Positions 1-6,924 are shown, counted from the first letter of the stretch. The stretch: 12,441 nt of DNA from JBHGBB01 sp041946755 (GCA_041946755.1 JBHGBB010000118.1:1-12441); one strand, 5' to 3'. Program-made: numbers and translations. Notes: a model not told the origin generated them from the letters alone.

Positions 1-350
1 AGCCGAATATTATCACCATCAATCTGGGAACCAATGACCGTTCCGCCGGTGCTGATACCACCCAATTAGAACAACGATTCTATGAATTCTTAACCGAACT
101 AAGAACCTTACATCCGCAATCATGGATATTAGTACTCCGCTCATTCCATGGGTTTTGGGAAAATAATGAAAATAAAATCGTTGAACAGCGAAAACAATCA
201 GGGGACAAGAAAATAGCGTTTATCGATACCACCGGCTGGTTGGACCTGAAAACCGATTATACCGATGGTACCCATCCCAATCCACTCGGACATCGAAAAG
301 CAGCCGATAAACTCGTTCCGATTCTAAAACAATACCTGAATAAGAAATAA
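1..350 (+). CDS. SGNH/GDSL-family esterase, C-terminal part (5' end outside window)
   Basis: The reading frame is open from base 3 to the TAA at 348-350 and gives 115 residues of the C-terminal half. Two SGNH-hydrolase blocks are visible. INLGTND (residues 6-12 of the fragment) is block III with its oxyanion-hole Asn. DGTHPN (88-93) is block V, with the Asp-x-x-His of the catalytic triad. The nucleophile block (GDS) must lie upstream of the window. The INLGTND plus DGTHPN combination resembles carbohydrate esterases of the acetyl-xylan-esterase/CE2 type, but the fragment cannot fix the substrate. Family assignment is solid; substrate is inference. The frame ends in a short Lys-rich tail with no anchor. 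No terminator is evident between the stop and the next promoter. The next gene starts 122 bases downstream from its own promoter, so this gene is probably not in an operon with it. Confidence 0.85.
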   Translation, partial: PNIITINLGTNDRSAGADTTQLEQRFYEFLTELRTLHPQSWILVLRSFHGFWENNENKIVEQRKQSGDKKIAFIDTTGWLDLKTDYTDGTHPNPLGHRKAADKLVPILKQYLNKK

Positions 351-382
351 AAGTCAGAAATCAGATAAAGTATTAGCATTGC

Positions 383-412
383 TTGACAAACGGTTTAAAA
401 AAGTGGTACGCT
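383..412 (+). promoter_or_regulatory. Promoter of secreted paralogue 1 (extended -10 type)
   Basis: A consensus -35 TTGACA at 383-388 is followed, after 18 bases, by TACGCT at 407-412. The -10 keeps the three most conserved positions (T, A and final T). A TG one base upstream (404-405) makes an extended -10. The predicted start of transcription is near 419, about 54 bases before the ATG. The same arrangement recurs before paralogue 2. Confidence 0.6.
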
Positions 413-472
413 GATAACGGTTGGTCTTGTATAGCAATAATTTATTATAAATAATGAAAGGAAATATAGATT

Positions 473-1951
473 ATGGTAAGAAGGTTATGGGGATTGAGTC
501 TGGTTATAGTTTGGACTGGTATTTTTATATCATCAAGTTGGGCGATTAGTAACGGTACCTTTGAAAACGGCACCTTAAACTATTGGGCAATAACAACAAG
601 AAACTATGGGACGGCTCAGGTTAAATGGGGAACAGCACATAATGGCGAGTATTCTGCTTGGTTAAATCTCGGTGGTGCTGATTCTTATGCAAAAATATAT
701 CAACCCGAATCAGGTGCCGAAGAAGGAGAAACTTGGACGGTTGAGGGATGGTGCTATAATTTTGCATTTTCAGGTGGGACCTGCCGATTTGGCTGGGATG
801 ACCATACAAGACAAATGATTACAAAAAGTACTTGGTCCAAATATACCGATACGATGACGTTTGGTTCAGCTACTGCGCATTGGGTAGCATTTTCTCTTGA
901 AGGGATTCGGGATGTCTCAGCCTATCTAGATGATGTAGTAGCCTACCGGGTATTTCGGGGGCTCAATCATTATGAATCGTTTGATGTCGCCAAAGATACT
1001 ACATATTGGTTTTTTGAGAAGTATGGTGATGGCACCGGTTCCGGTACGTTAAGTTGGATTTCGACGTATAACAATCAGAATGGAGTAGTGCAAATAACAC
1101 AGGATTCCGGAGAAAAAGGACAGCTCAGCCGCGTGTTTACTGTATCGAGTGCAGGTTGGTATACGGCAACGGCAATGGTCGCTACTGACATCTCCGACCA
1201 AGCCAACCAGCAGAAGGTATATTTATATCTTCAGGAATTAGGCAGCGATTATCAAGTCGCGGCAACCGGGAACATTGTGCTTCAGTCGGGGAAAGGCGGA
1301 TTTAGCGGTGCCAATATATGGCGAAATTTAAAAATATCATTTTATGCGACCAATACTATATTAAGTGTCCAGGTGGTGGCAATAAATCCGATAACCACTG
1401 GACTTCGCGGCAGTCTCTATATAGATAATGTGGTTGTAACTGCCGGTGCGGCACAACCTACCGGAAGTACAGCCGTTAAAAATACAGGATTTACTTCCAA
1501 TATTTCCAACTGGACCCTGGAAGTATATGGAGATGGATATGGTACCGGAACTTGGGGCTGGTTAAATAACTATGCCAGTCATACCGGACTATGTTATGCA
1601 ACACAAACTAGCGGGCAAAAAGGGAAAATCAGTCAGACGGTGAATCTACCATATGCCCAACATGATGTGATTGGCTCGTTATGGGTTTACAGTGGAGCTA
1701 CTGCCAAGGGAAATATCCAGAAAATATATCTCTATATCTATAGCTATAATAACAGCAGTTATGATGCAATCGTGGAAAGCGGGAATGCGATATTAGAACC
1801 CGGGAAATGGACTCCGGGAGTTTGGCGAGAATTAAAGTTCGGCTACTCGCCATTAACTAATTATAATGTAGTCCAGATAGTTGGGATAAATAAAGCAGGC
1901 CAGCCGACGCAAGCGATTTATTTCGATTCGGTTTCAGTTAAGCAAGATTAA
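473..1951 (+). CDS. Secreted three-module jelly-roll (CBM-like) protein, paralogue 1
   Basis: A 492-residue exported protein. An Arg-containing n-region, a hydrophobic core and SWA give a signal peptidase I site after residue 24. A GAAAGGA ribosome site (456-462) supports the ATG. The mature chain is almost entirely beta-type, Gly/Thr/Tyr/Ser-rich and without catalytic motifs. Module A (about 26-160) opens with NGTFENG and closes with YLDDVV, the pattern of CBM4/9-like galactose-binding jelly rolls. It has a Cys pair (94, 104). Module B (about 165-325) and module C (about 335-492) are homologous to each other. Shared landmarks are YGDG near 184 and 352, SGEKG/SGQKG (212, 380), QKVYLYL/QKIYLYI (247, 416), and a final (L/I)Y(I/F)D strand (316, 482). 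There is no sorting signal, anchor or C-terminal tag. Carbohydrate or surface binding is inferred from the fold only. Confidence 0.8.
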   Translation: MVRRLWGLSLVIVWTGIFISSSWAISNGTFENGTLNYWAITTRNYGTAQVKWGTAHNGEYSAWLNLGGADSYAKIYQPESGAEEGETWTVEGWCYNFAFSGGTCRFGWDDHTRQMITKSTWSKYTDTMTFGSATAHWVAFSLEGIRDVSAYLDDVVAYRVFRGLNHYESFDVAKDTTYWFFEKYGDGTGSGTLSWISTYNNQNGVVQITQDSGEKGQLSRVFTVSSAGWYTATAMVATDISDQANQQKVYLYLQELGSDYQVAATGNIVLQSGKGGFSGANIWRNLKISFYATNTILSVQVVAINPITTGLRGSLYIDNVVVTAGAAQPTGSTAVKNTGFTSNISNWTLEVYGDGYGTGTWGWLNNYASHTGLCYATQTSGQKGKISQTVNLPYAQHDVIGSLWVYSGATAKGNIQKIYLYIYSYNNSSYDAIVESGNAILEPGKWTPGVWRELKFGYSPLTNYNVVQIVGINKAGQPTQAIYFDSVSVKQD

Positions 1952-2000
1952 TATGAAAGTTAAGGCTGCGGTTTAGGTGCTGGAAAACCATTGATTTTAC

Positions 2001-2029
2001 TTGACAGGCAGAGCAGATAGTGCTACCCT
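2001..2029 (+). promoter_or_regulatory. Promoter of secreted paralogue 2 (extended -10 type)
   Basis: TTGACA at 2001-2006 is followed by a 17-base spacer and TACCCT at 2024-2029, with TG at 2021-2022 forming an extended -10. The -10-to-ATG distance is 65 bases, against 66 for paralogue 1. The leader also shares the ATGAAAGGA...GAAATAT...TTATG pattern, so promoter and leader were probably duplicated together with the gene. Confidence 0.6.
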
Positions 2030-2088
2030 CATATAAAATATAATATCTCGTCGTAATGATTATTTATCGATGAAAGGAGGGAAATATT

Positions 2089-3561
2089 ATGTTAAGAACA
2101 TATTTTGGATTAAGTCTATTAATAAGTTGTATCCTAATCTCGTCAGGTTGGGCGATTACTAACGGTGATTTCGAATATGGCGATTTAACCGGCTGGAGTA
2201 CCGATGCTGGTGGTAGTGGAATAGCGTCAGCAGATTATGGTACAGGACATACCGGTGATTATTGTGCGAAATTATTTCTTGGCGGAGTAGGTTCATGGGT
2301 AGCAATCGACCAAACCGAATCTGTTGCTAATGAAGGAGAAATCTGGAAAGTAGAAGGGTGGTGTTATAAAACCGGTGGCACCTGTTTGTTTGGTTGGTAT
2401 GATGGTGCAGAACAAACCGTTTCTGCAGGAAGCTGGACGAAATATACCGATACGATAACCTTCGGCTCAGGCGATTCAAAAGCAGTTGATTTCTATCTTA
2501 GCGGAACAGTTGGTTCGTCAGCATATTTAGATGATGTAGTAACTTCTCGAATATACGAGAGTTTAAATAATCATGGTACATTCGAAAGTTTATCGGATAT
2601 AACAACTTATTGGATGTTTGAAAAATATGGCGATGGCACTGCTGCTGGTAATATAACCTGGGAAACAAGTTATGCTGGCCAAGATGGAGTAGCGAGAATA
2701 AATCAGAATTCCGGAGAAAAAGGGAAAATCACCCAAGTAATTACCGTCACTAGCACCGGTTGGTATACCGCAACAGCAAAAGTCGCAACTGATATCTCCG
2801 AGCAAGCCAAACAGCAGAAGGTATATCTCTATTTATATGAATATGATACTAGTTTTAATCCCGCAGCGACTGGGAATCTCATTATCCAGCCGGGTAAAGG
2901 CGGATTTGGTGGTTCCGGAGTATGGCGCGATCTAAAAATTTCATTTTATTCTTCCAGTACCATCATTGGAGTACAGGTGGTAGCAATCAATCCGATAACC
3001 ACCGCAGTTAGCGGAAGCTTATATATTGATAATGTGTTTATTACTGCCGGGGCATCTCAGCCTACCGGTATTGTTGGAATAAACAATGCCAGTTTTGATT
3101 CTACTATTGGCGGCTGGGTTTTAGAGTCGTATGCAGATGCAACTGCAACCGGTGCCGGGACTTGGGATTGGGTAAGTTTTTACCAAGGGCAAAATGGAGT
3201 ATGTTATGCTTCGCAGACCAGTGGTCAAAAAGGGAAAATGAGCGAGGGTGCGAATGTAACATATGCACAGCATGATGCCATAGGGACGATTTGGGTATAT
3301 AGCGATGCAACATTACAGGCAAATACCCAGAAAGTATATCTCTATATATATAGTTATGATAATAGTGGGTATAGTAATATCCAAGAGAGTGGTAACGCGA
3401 TATTGCAACCGGGAAAATGGACCCAAGGTGTATGGCGGCCGCTGAAGTTCGGATATTCACCGCTAACTAACTATAATATTATACAATTTGTTGGGATAAA
3501 TCCTGTTGGGAAACCAAGCCAATCGATTTATTTCGATGAAGTATCGGTGAAACAAGATTAA
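2089..3561 (+). CDS. Secreted three-module jelly-roll (CBM-like) protein, paralogue 2
   Basis: A 490-residue paralogue of the gene just upstream, similar along its whole length. A strong ribosome site, GAAAGGAGGG (2072-2081), precedes the ATG. The signal peptide ends GWA, with cleavage likely after residue 22. Mature module A starts ITNGDFEYGDLTGW and keeps the Cys pair (GWCY...GGTC). Modules B and C repeat the same landmarks: EKYGDGT / ESYADAT, SGEKG / SGQKG, QQKVYLYL / TQKVYLYI, and a closing LYIDNV / IYFDEV strand. A Cys at residue 14 in LLISC looks like a lipobox. The other two paralogues lack Cys there and the hydrophobic core would be cut short, so SPase I export is preferred. The gene has its own promoter and is followed by a strong intrinsic terminator, making it an independent transcription unit. 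Function beyond presumptive glycan or surface binding is unknown. Confidence 0.8.
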   Translation: MLRTYFGLSLLISCILISSGWAITNGDFEYGDLTGWSTDAGGSGIASADYGTGHTGDYCAKLFLGGVGSWVAIDQTESVANEGEIWKVEGWCYKTGGTCLFGWYDGAEQTVSAGSWTKYTDTITFGSGDSKAVDFYLSGTVGSSAYLDDVVTSRIYESLNNHGTFESLSDITTYWMFEKYGDGTAAGNITWETSYAGQDGVARINQNSGEKGKITQVITVTSTGWYTATAKVATDISEQAKQQKVYLYLYEYDTSFNPAATGNLIIQPGKGGFGGSGVWRDLKISFYSSSTIIGVQVVAINPITTAVSGSLYIDNVFITAGASQPTGIVGINNASFDSTIGGWVLESYADATATGAGTWDWVSFYQGQNGVCYASQTSGQKGKMSEGANVTYAQHDAIGTIWVYSDATLQANTQKVYLYIYSYDNSGYSNIQESGNAILQPGKWTQGVWRPLKFGYSPLTNYNIIQFVGINPVGKPSQSIYFDEVSVKQD

Positions 3562-3592
3562 GAAAATACCATTGATTTTTATTCGGATATAT

Positions 3593-3632
3593 AACCCTGA
3601 TAGATATTTATTCTATCAGGGTTTTATTTTTA
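3593..3632 (+). terminator. Intrinsic terminator after paralogue 2
   Basis: A perfect 12-base stem, AACCCTGATAGA (3593-3604) with TCTATCAGGGTT (3612-3623), has a 7-base AT loop. It is followed by a T-rich tail (TTATTTTTAT). It begins 31 bases after the stop codon at 3561. This is the clearest terminator in the window. Confidence 0.9.
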
Positions 3633-3871
3633 TAGTCAAATAACTTCTTTCCTGAGAATATATAAACATCCGATTACCCAGAGTATCTTATCAATCGCAA
3701 TCTTATATAAAACCTTATAAATAAAGGTTATCTAACCTCAATACTATCAATACTATAGATAAATATATCAATTTTTATTAATTTTTGGCTGTTTTGCGGT
3801 GTCTACTATATTAAGGGGTAATATAAATAAGAATACAATTATCCTAGCAGAAATAGAGAGGGAAAGTAATT
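3624..3871 (+). other. AT-rich spacer with mutually exclusive small hairpins before paralogue 3
   Basis: The 248 bases between the terminator and paralogue 3 contain no credible coding frame. AACCTT (3711-3716) can pair with AAGGTT (3724-3729). AGGTTA (3725-3730) can instead pair with TAACCT (3733-3738), so the two hairpins exclude each other. Both lie upstream of the best candidate promoter, so an attenuator role is doubtful. The stretch before the ATG carries a purine-rich ribosome site, AGAGAGGG, at about 3855-3862. Confidence 0.4.
3785..3812 (+). promoter_or_regulatory. Candidate promoter of paralogue 3
   Basis: TTGGCT (3785-3790), a 16-base spacer and TATATT (3807-3812) form a moderate sigma70-like match. 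An overlapping TACTAT (3804-3809), preceded by GTG, matches the GTGnTACnCT pattern of the other two paralogues. It lies 68 bases before the ATG, against 66 and 65, but has no good -35. Which hexamer is used cannot be decided by eye. Confidence 0.35.
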
Positions 3872-5332
3872 ATGCGATGTAAAATAACGATTTTATGGTT
3901 ACTCGGTATACTTATCTTAGCAACTACCAGTTGGCCGATTATCAATGGTGATTTCGAATTAGGGAATTTATCCGGCTGGTTGATTAATGGAAATATCAAT
4001 GCCTATGCGAATTATCTTAATGGACATAGCGGAAGCTACTGCTGTAAACTCGCTATTAATGGTGATGGCCAAAGCGGTGGGGTTAGTCAGACCGAAACCG
4101 CATCCCATGTCGGCGAGACCTGGTCGGTAGATGCCTGGATATATGTTACCAAAAGTACCTGTAAATTCGGTTGGTTTGATGGTAGTCCGATATTAATCTC
4201 TAATAAAGCATGGACCCATTACTCGGATATGCGAACGTTCCGATCCGCTATGGAAATGGATGTAGACTTATATTATAGTGCGGATCCGCCAGGTGCAGCG
4301 TTTTTAGATGGTGTACAGACGCAGAAAATATCGGATCATGTCAATGCATTTGGTTCGTTTGACATTATGGGTGATTTGTCATATTGGAGTTTTGAAAAAT
4401 ACGGCGATGGTACCGGACTGGGGAGTATCGCTTGGGTTGACTGTTTCGGTGGCCAGTCCGGGGTGGCACAGATTAGCCAGTATCCCGGTGAAAAAGGAAA
4501 AATAACCCAGGTGTTCTCCGTTCCAAGTTCCGGTTGGTATACCGCTCGGGTAAAAGTCGCCACTGATATTGTCGATAAAGCGCAACAGCAGAAAGTATAT
4601 CTTTACCTAGCAGAATTATCAAGTAACTTCGCGATTATTTCAGATGCGAATATCGTTATTCAGCCGGGAAAAGGTGGATTGAGTACTGTTAGCACCTGGC
4701 GGGAGTTGAAAATATCATTCTATTCAAGCACAAATTTAATGTCAGTACAATTGGTATCGATCAATCCGGGCGATTCCGGTACTTACGGCAGTTTATATGT
4801 CGATGATATTTGGGTGACTCCCGGCGTAGCGGAACCGATTGGAACGATTACGATTAAGAATCCGAGTTTCGATACTGATACTTCCGGCTGGACCTTACAA
4901 GTCTATGCTGATGGTACGAGCCCCGGAATCTGGACTTGGCTTAGTAATCTTAATGCCCGTTCCGGTGTCTTGCTGGGATTCCAATCCGGAGGTGAAAAAG
5001 GGAAACTCAGTCAGCCGGTCAATTTGTTTTATACTCAGCAAGACGCTGTCTGCTCGGTTTGGGTATATAGTGGTGCGGCTTCGAGTAGTTTAACCCAAAA
5101 AATATATCTCTATATCTATAGCTATAGTAATAGCGGATATAGTTATATCGTTGAGAGTGGAAATGCAATACTGCAACCCGGGAATTGGCCTGCTGGAGTA
5201 TGGCGGAAACTACAGTTTGCCTATGCACCATATACTTCATATAATTCTGTCCAACTGGTAGGAATAAATCCGGCAGGGAGATCAGCGCAATCGATCTATT
5301 TCGATGGTGTCGAAATCAAACAAGGATACTAA
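3872..5332 (+). CDS. Secreted three-module jelly-roll (CBM-like) protein, paralogue 3
   Basis: A 486-residue third paralogue with the same three-module plan. Module A begins at IINGDFELGNLSGW. Module B carries EKYGDGTGLG, PGEKGK and QQKVYLYL. Module C carries YADGTSPG, GGEKGK, TQKIYLYI and a final IYFDGVEIKQ strand. It is the most divergent copy. The SWA cleavage motif of the others is SWP here, so signal peptidase cannot cut at the equivalent position; a cut a few residues earlier (for example after Ser20) is possible. The first Cys of the module A pair is replaced by Ile (AWIY for GWCY) while the second (STCKFGW) remains, and extra Cys residues appear at SYCCKL. The long spacer and preceding terminator indicate separate transcription. 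It ends facing the minus-strand pterin cluster. Binding role inferred from fold; ligand unknown. Confidence 0.8.
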   Translation: MRCKITILWLLGILILATTSWPIINGDFELGNLSGWLINGNINAYANYLNGHSGSYCCKLAINGDGQSGGVSQTETASHVGETWSVDAWIYVTKSTCKFGWFDGSPILISNKAWTHYSDMRTFRSAMEMDVDLYYSADPPGAAFLDGVQTQKISDHVNAFGSFDIMGDLSYWSFEKYGDGTGLGSIAWVDCFGGQSGVAQISQYPGEKGKITQVFSVPSSGWYTARVKVATDIVDKAQQQKVYLYLAELSSNFAIISDANIVIQPGKGGLSTVSTWRELKISFYSSTNLMSVQLVSINPGDSGTYGSLYVDDIWVTPGVAEPIGTITIKNPSFDTDTSGWTLQVYADGTSPGIWTWLSNLNARSGVLLGFQSGGEKGKLSQPVNLFYTQQDAVCSVWVYSGAASSSLTQKIYLYIYSYSNSGYSYIVESGNAILQPGNWPAGVWRKLQFAYAPYTSYNSVQLVGINPAGRSAQSIYFDGVEIKQGY

Positions 5333-5344
5333 CTTAGTTGTTAG

Positions 5345-5416
5345 CAGTAAGTAAGCAGCGGTAAGCAGTTAACTTAAGCTGCCAATTGGACCCTGCTTAC
5401 TGACTGCTGCTTACTG
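5345..5416. repeat. Interrupted inverted repeat between convergent genes
   Basis: AGTAAGCAGC (5350-5359) pairs with GCTGCTTACT (5406-5415), and inside it GTAAGCAG (5361-5368) pairs with CTGCTTAC (5393-5400), leaving a 24-base loop. The arms are themselves built from GTAAGCAG-like units. It sits exactly between the stops of paralogue 3 (+) and folE (-). It could act as a two-way transcription end, although no clear T-run follows either arm. It looks like a dispersed intergenic repeat. Confidence 0.6.
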
Positions 5417-5427
5417 ATTACTTAGTA

Positions 5428-6006
5428 TTAGCTCGATCCTTTGATGAGATGGAGGAATTCATCGCGGGTAGCCGGTGCGGTGCGGAAAGCACCCAGCATC
5501 GATGAAGTTAACATCACCGAATTCTGTTTTTCTACTCCGCGCATCATCATACATAAATGCCGCGCTTCTATCATGACCCCAACCCCTAACGCATCGATCG
5601 AATCTTTAATCAGATATGCTATTTGTTCGGTTAGCCGTTCCTGAATCTGCAGTCGCCGGGCATACATATCAACGATCCGGGCAAGTTTGCTTACTCCCAG
5701 CACCTTCCCGCGAGGGATATATCCGATATGGCATCGGCCATAAAACGGTAATAAATGATGCTCACAAAGACTATATATTTCGATATCTTTAACAATCACC
5801 ATACTATCGGTTTTTTGGGTGAAGGTAGCGTTGTTTATCAATTGTTGTGGGTCGGTATGATATCCATGGGTTAGGAACTTATAAGATTCAGCAACCCGTT
5901 TCGGGGTACGCTGCAATCCTTCACGATTCGGGTCTTCGCCCAGTTCGATTAATAGCTGGCGGACTAATTTTTCGATTTTAGCAGTATCAACGTTTTTTTT
6001 CGGCAT
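5428..6006 (-). CDS. folE: GTP cyclohydrolase I (FolE, type IA)
   Basis: A 192-residue enzyme that converts GTP to 7,8-dihydroneopterin triphosphate, the first step of folate and tetrahydropterin synthesis, in the cytoplasm. The family core is intact. It has EGLQRTPKRVAE (29-40), the CEHHLLPF block (81-88), HIGYIPRGKVLGVSKLARIV (93-112) and EARHLCMMMRG (147-157). By comparison with E. coli FolE, zinc would be held by Cys81, His84 and Cys152, with catalytic His83 and His150. The canonical zinc cysteines favour type IA over the zinc-independent FolE2. Length is normal for bacteria. A good AAGGAG ribosome site, 10 bases before the ATG, lies inside the end of folK. The start overlaps folK by 20 bases, so translation is probably coupled. 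This is the last gene of the leftward cluster. Confidence 0.97.
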   Translation of the reverse strand: MPKKNVDTAKIEKLVRQLLIELGEDPNREGLQRTPKRVAESYKFLTHGYHTDPQQLINNATFTQKTDSMVIVKDIEIYSLCEHHLLPFYGRCHIGYIPRGKVLGVSKLARIVDMYARRLQIQERLTEQIAYLIKDSIDALGVGVMIEARHLCMMMRGVEKQNSVMLTSSMLGAFRTAPATRDEFLHLIKGSS

Positions 6007-6520
6007 AAGTTATAAACTCCTTCCTAAGCATTTGAGTGTAAGTATCTAGCGGCTGCATTTTACTGCAATCCATTTTAGCTGCAATATTTTTAATCGGAGA
6101 ACGATATTTCGGCAGTACCAGATTCGGTGCTAGCTCATACAGTGGTATCGCAATAAACGGTCGTTTCAAGATCCATGGGTCCGGAAGCATTATTTCCGGA
6201 CTATCGATAACCATCTCGTCATAAATCAGGATATCCAGGTCGATTGGTCTCGGAGCCGATTTATCTAGTGTCCGGTTTCGGCCTAATTGCGTTTCAACCG
6301 CTCTGAGAATATTATACTTTAAATCGACTGGAGGCTGCTCGGTTTCTATCGCAATAACTCCATTATAATACTGCGGTTGTTCCGGCCGATCGATAGCTTC
6401 ATTGAGATAGAGGGTAGATATATGAATGATCCGGACATGCTTAACTAATAAACGGAGTGATTGTCTGACATTTTCTGCGGGATTGATATTTGACCCGATA
6501 CTGATATAGACTATCGCCAT
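5987..6520 (-). CDS. folK: 6-hydroxymethyl-7,8-dihydropterin pyrophosphokinase (HPPK, FolK)
   Basis: A 177-residue enzyme transferring pyrophosphate from ATP to 6-hydroxymethyl-7,8-dihydropterin, the step before dihydropteroate synthase. Visible motifs are SIGSN (7-11), PEQPQYYN (46-53), ETQLGRNR (76-83) and PRPIDLDILIY (90-100), whose Asp95 and Asp97 match the magnesium ligands. RPFIAIPLYELAP (120-132) follows. In the loop before it most members have PH, with a His that contacts ATP. Here the residue is Asp114 (LPDPW), a substitution I believe occurs in some other lineages. A charged tail of about 30 residues extends past the usual core. The gene lies 29 bases after folB. No strong ribosome site is seen, so coupling to folB is likely. 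Its last 20 bases overlap folE and include an A8 run. Confidence 0.95.
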   Translation of the reverse strand: MAIVYISIGSNINPAENVRQSLRLLVKHVRIIHISTLYLNEAIDRPEQPQYYNGVIAIETEQPPVDLKYNILRAVETQLGRNRTLDKSAPRPIDLDILIYDEMVIDSPEIMLPDPWILKRPFIAIPLYELAPNLVLPKYRSPIKNIAAKMDCSKMQPLDTYTQMLRKEFITYAEKKR

Positions 6521-6549
6521 TGTAAGATACCATAATGAATTTGGTTTGA

Positions 6550-6924
6550 TTATGATTTTTTTTCGCTATTATTCTTCCGGTCTCTGGTAATTTCAACGCC
6601 AGCGCTGCGAGCAAACCGTAACGCGCCGGGTTTATCGACGCGGACTAGGACCTGCTTAACCAGCGGATGCTCTAAACATATCCCGGAGATCGCTTCTGCC
6701 AACGCTTCAATAAGGAAGAACTGCGAAGATTCTACCAGACTGACAATCCGTTTTTTTATCGATTTATAGTCGATGGTATCTTCGAACTTATCGGTTATTC
6801 CGGGTTTACTTAAATCCGCAGACATCGAAATATTGATTATGACATCCTGTTTCTCGTGTCGTTCTTCAGGATAAATGCCGATGATACATCGTAGTCCTAA
6901 ATCGCTAATAATAATTCGATCCAT
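6550..6924 (-). CDS. folB: Dihydroneopterin aldolase (FolB)
   Basis: A 124-residue enzyme from the ATG at 6924. It cleaves 7,8-dihydroneopterin to 6-hydroxymethyl-7,8-dihydropterin and glycolaldehyde. The sequence starts MDRIIISDLGLRCIIGIYP, as family members do. The expected active-site residues are present: Glu21 (YPEERHEKQ), Tyr53 (TIDYKSI) and Lys98 (VRVDKPGALRFARSAGVEITR). The frame stays open upstream to another ATG at 6967-6969. Those 15 extra residues are encoded by an intergenic repeat and match nothing in the family, so the inner ATG is chosen. No Shine-Dalgarno site precedes either start, which is odd for this window. FolX-type epimerase activity cannot be excluded by eye. It is followed closely by folK and folE, in the same order as folB-folKE of Lactococcus lactis. 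Confidence 0.93.
   Translation of the reverse strand: MDRIIISDLGLRCIIGIYPEERHEKQDVIINISMSADLSKPGITDKFEDTIDYKSIKKRIVSLVESSQFFLIEALAEAISGICLEHPLVKQVLVRVDKPGALRFARSAGVEITRDRKNNSEKKS

Noticed and set aside
1952..2000. Terminator after paralogue 1 (GGTTT...AAACC)
   Set aside because: Only a five-base stem with a long loop and a poor T-tract. Read-through cannot be excluded.
2089..2140. Lipobox-like LLISC in the paralogue 2 signal peptide
   Set aside because: The Cys is not conserved in the other copies, the hydrophobic core would be very short, and a good GWA signal peptidase I site follows.
3104..3460. 118-codon open frame on the minus strand inside paralogue 2
   Set aside because: It is antisense to a clearly conserved module C, has no ribosome site and low-complexity His/Tyr composition from reversed YLYIYSY codons. 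Similar antisense frames occur in the other paralogues.
3785..3797. Possible sigma54 site TTGGC...TGC before paralogue 3
   Set aside because: The GG and GC elements are 7 bases apart instead of 10, so the spacing rules it out.
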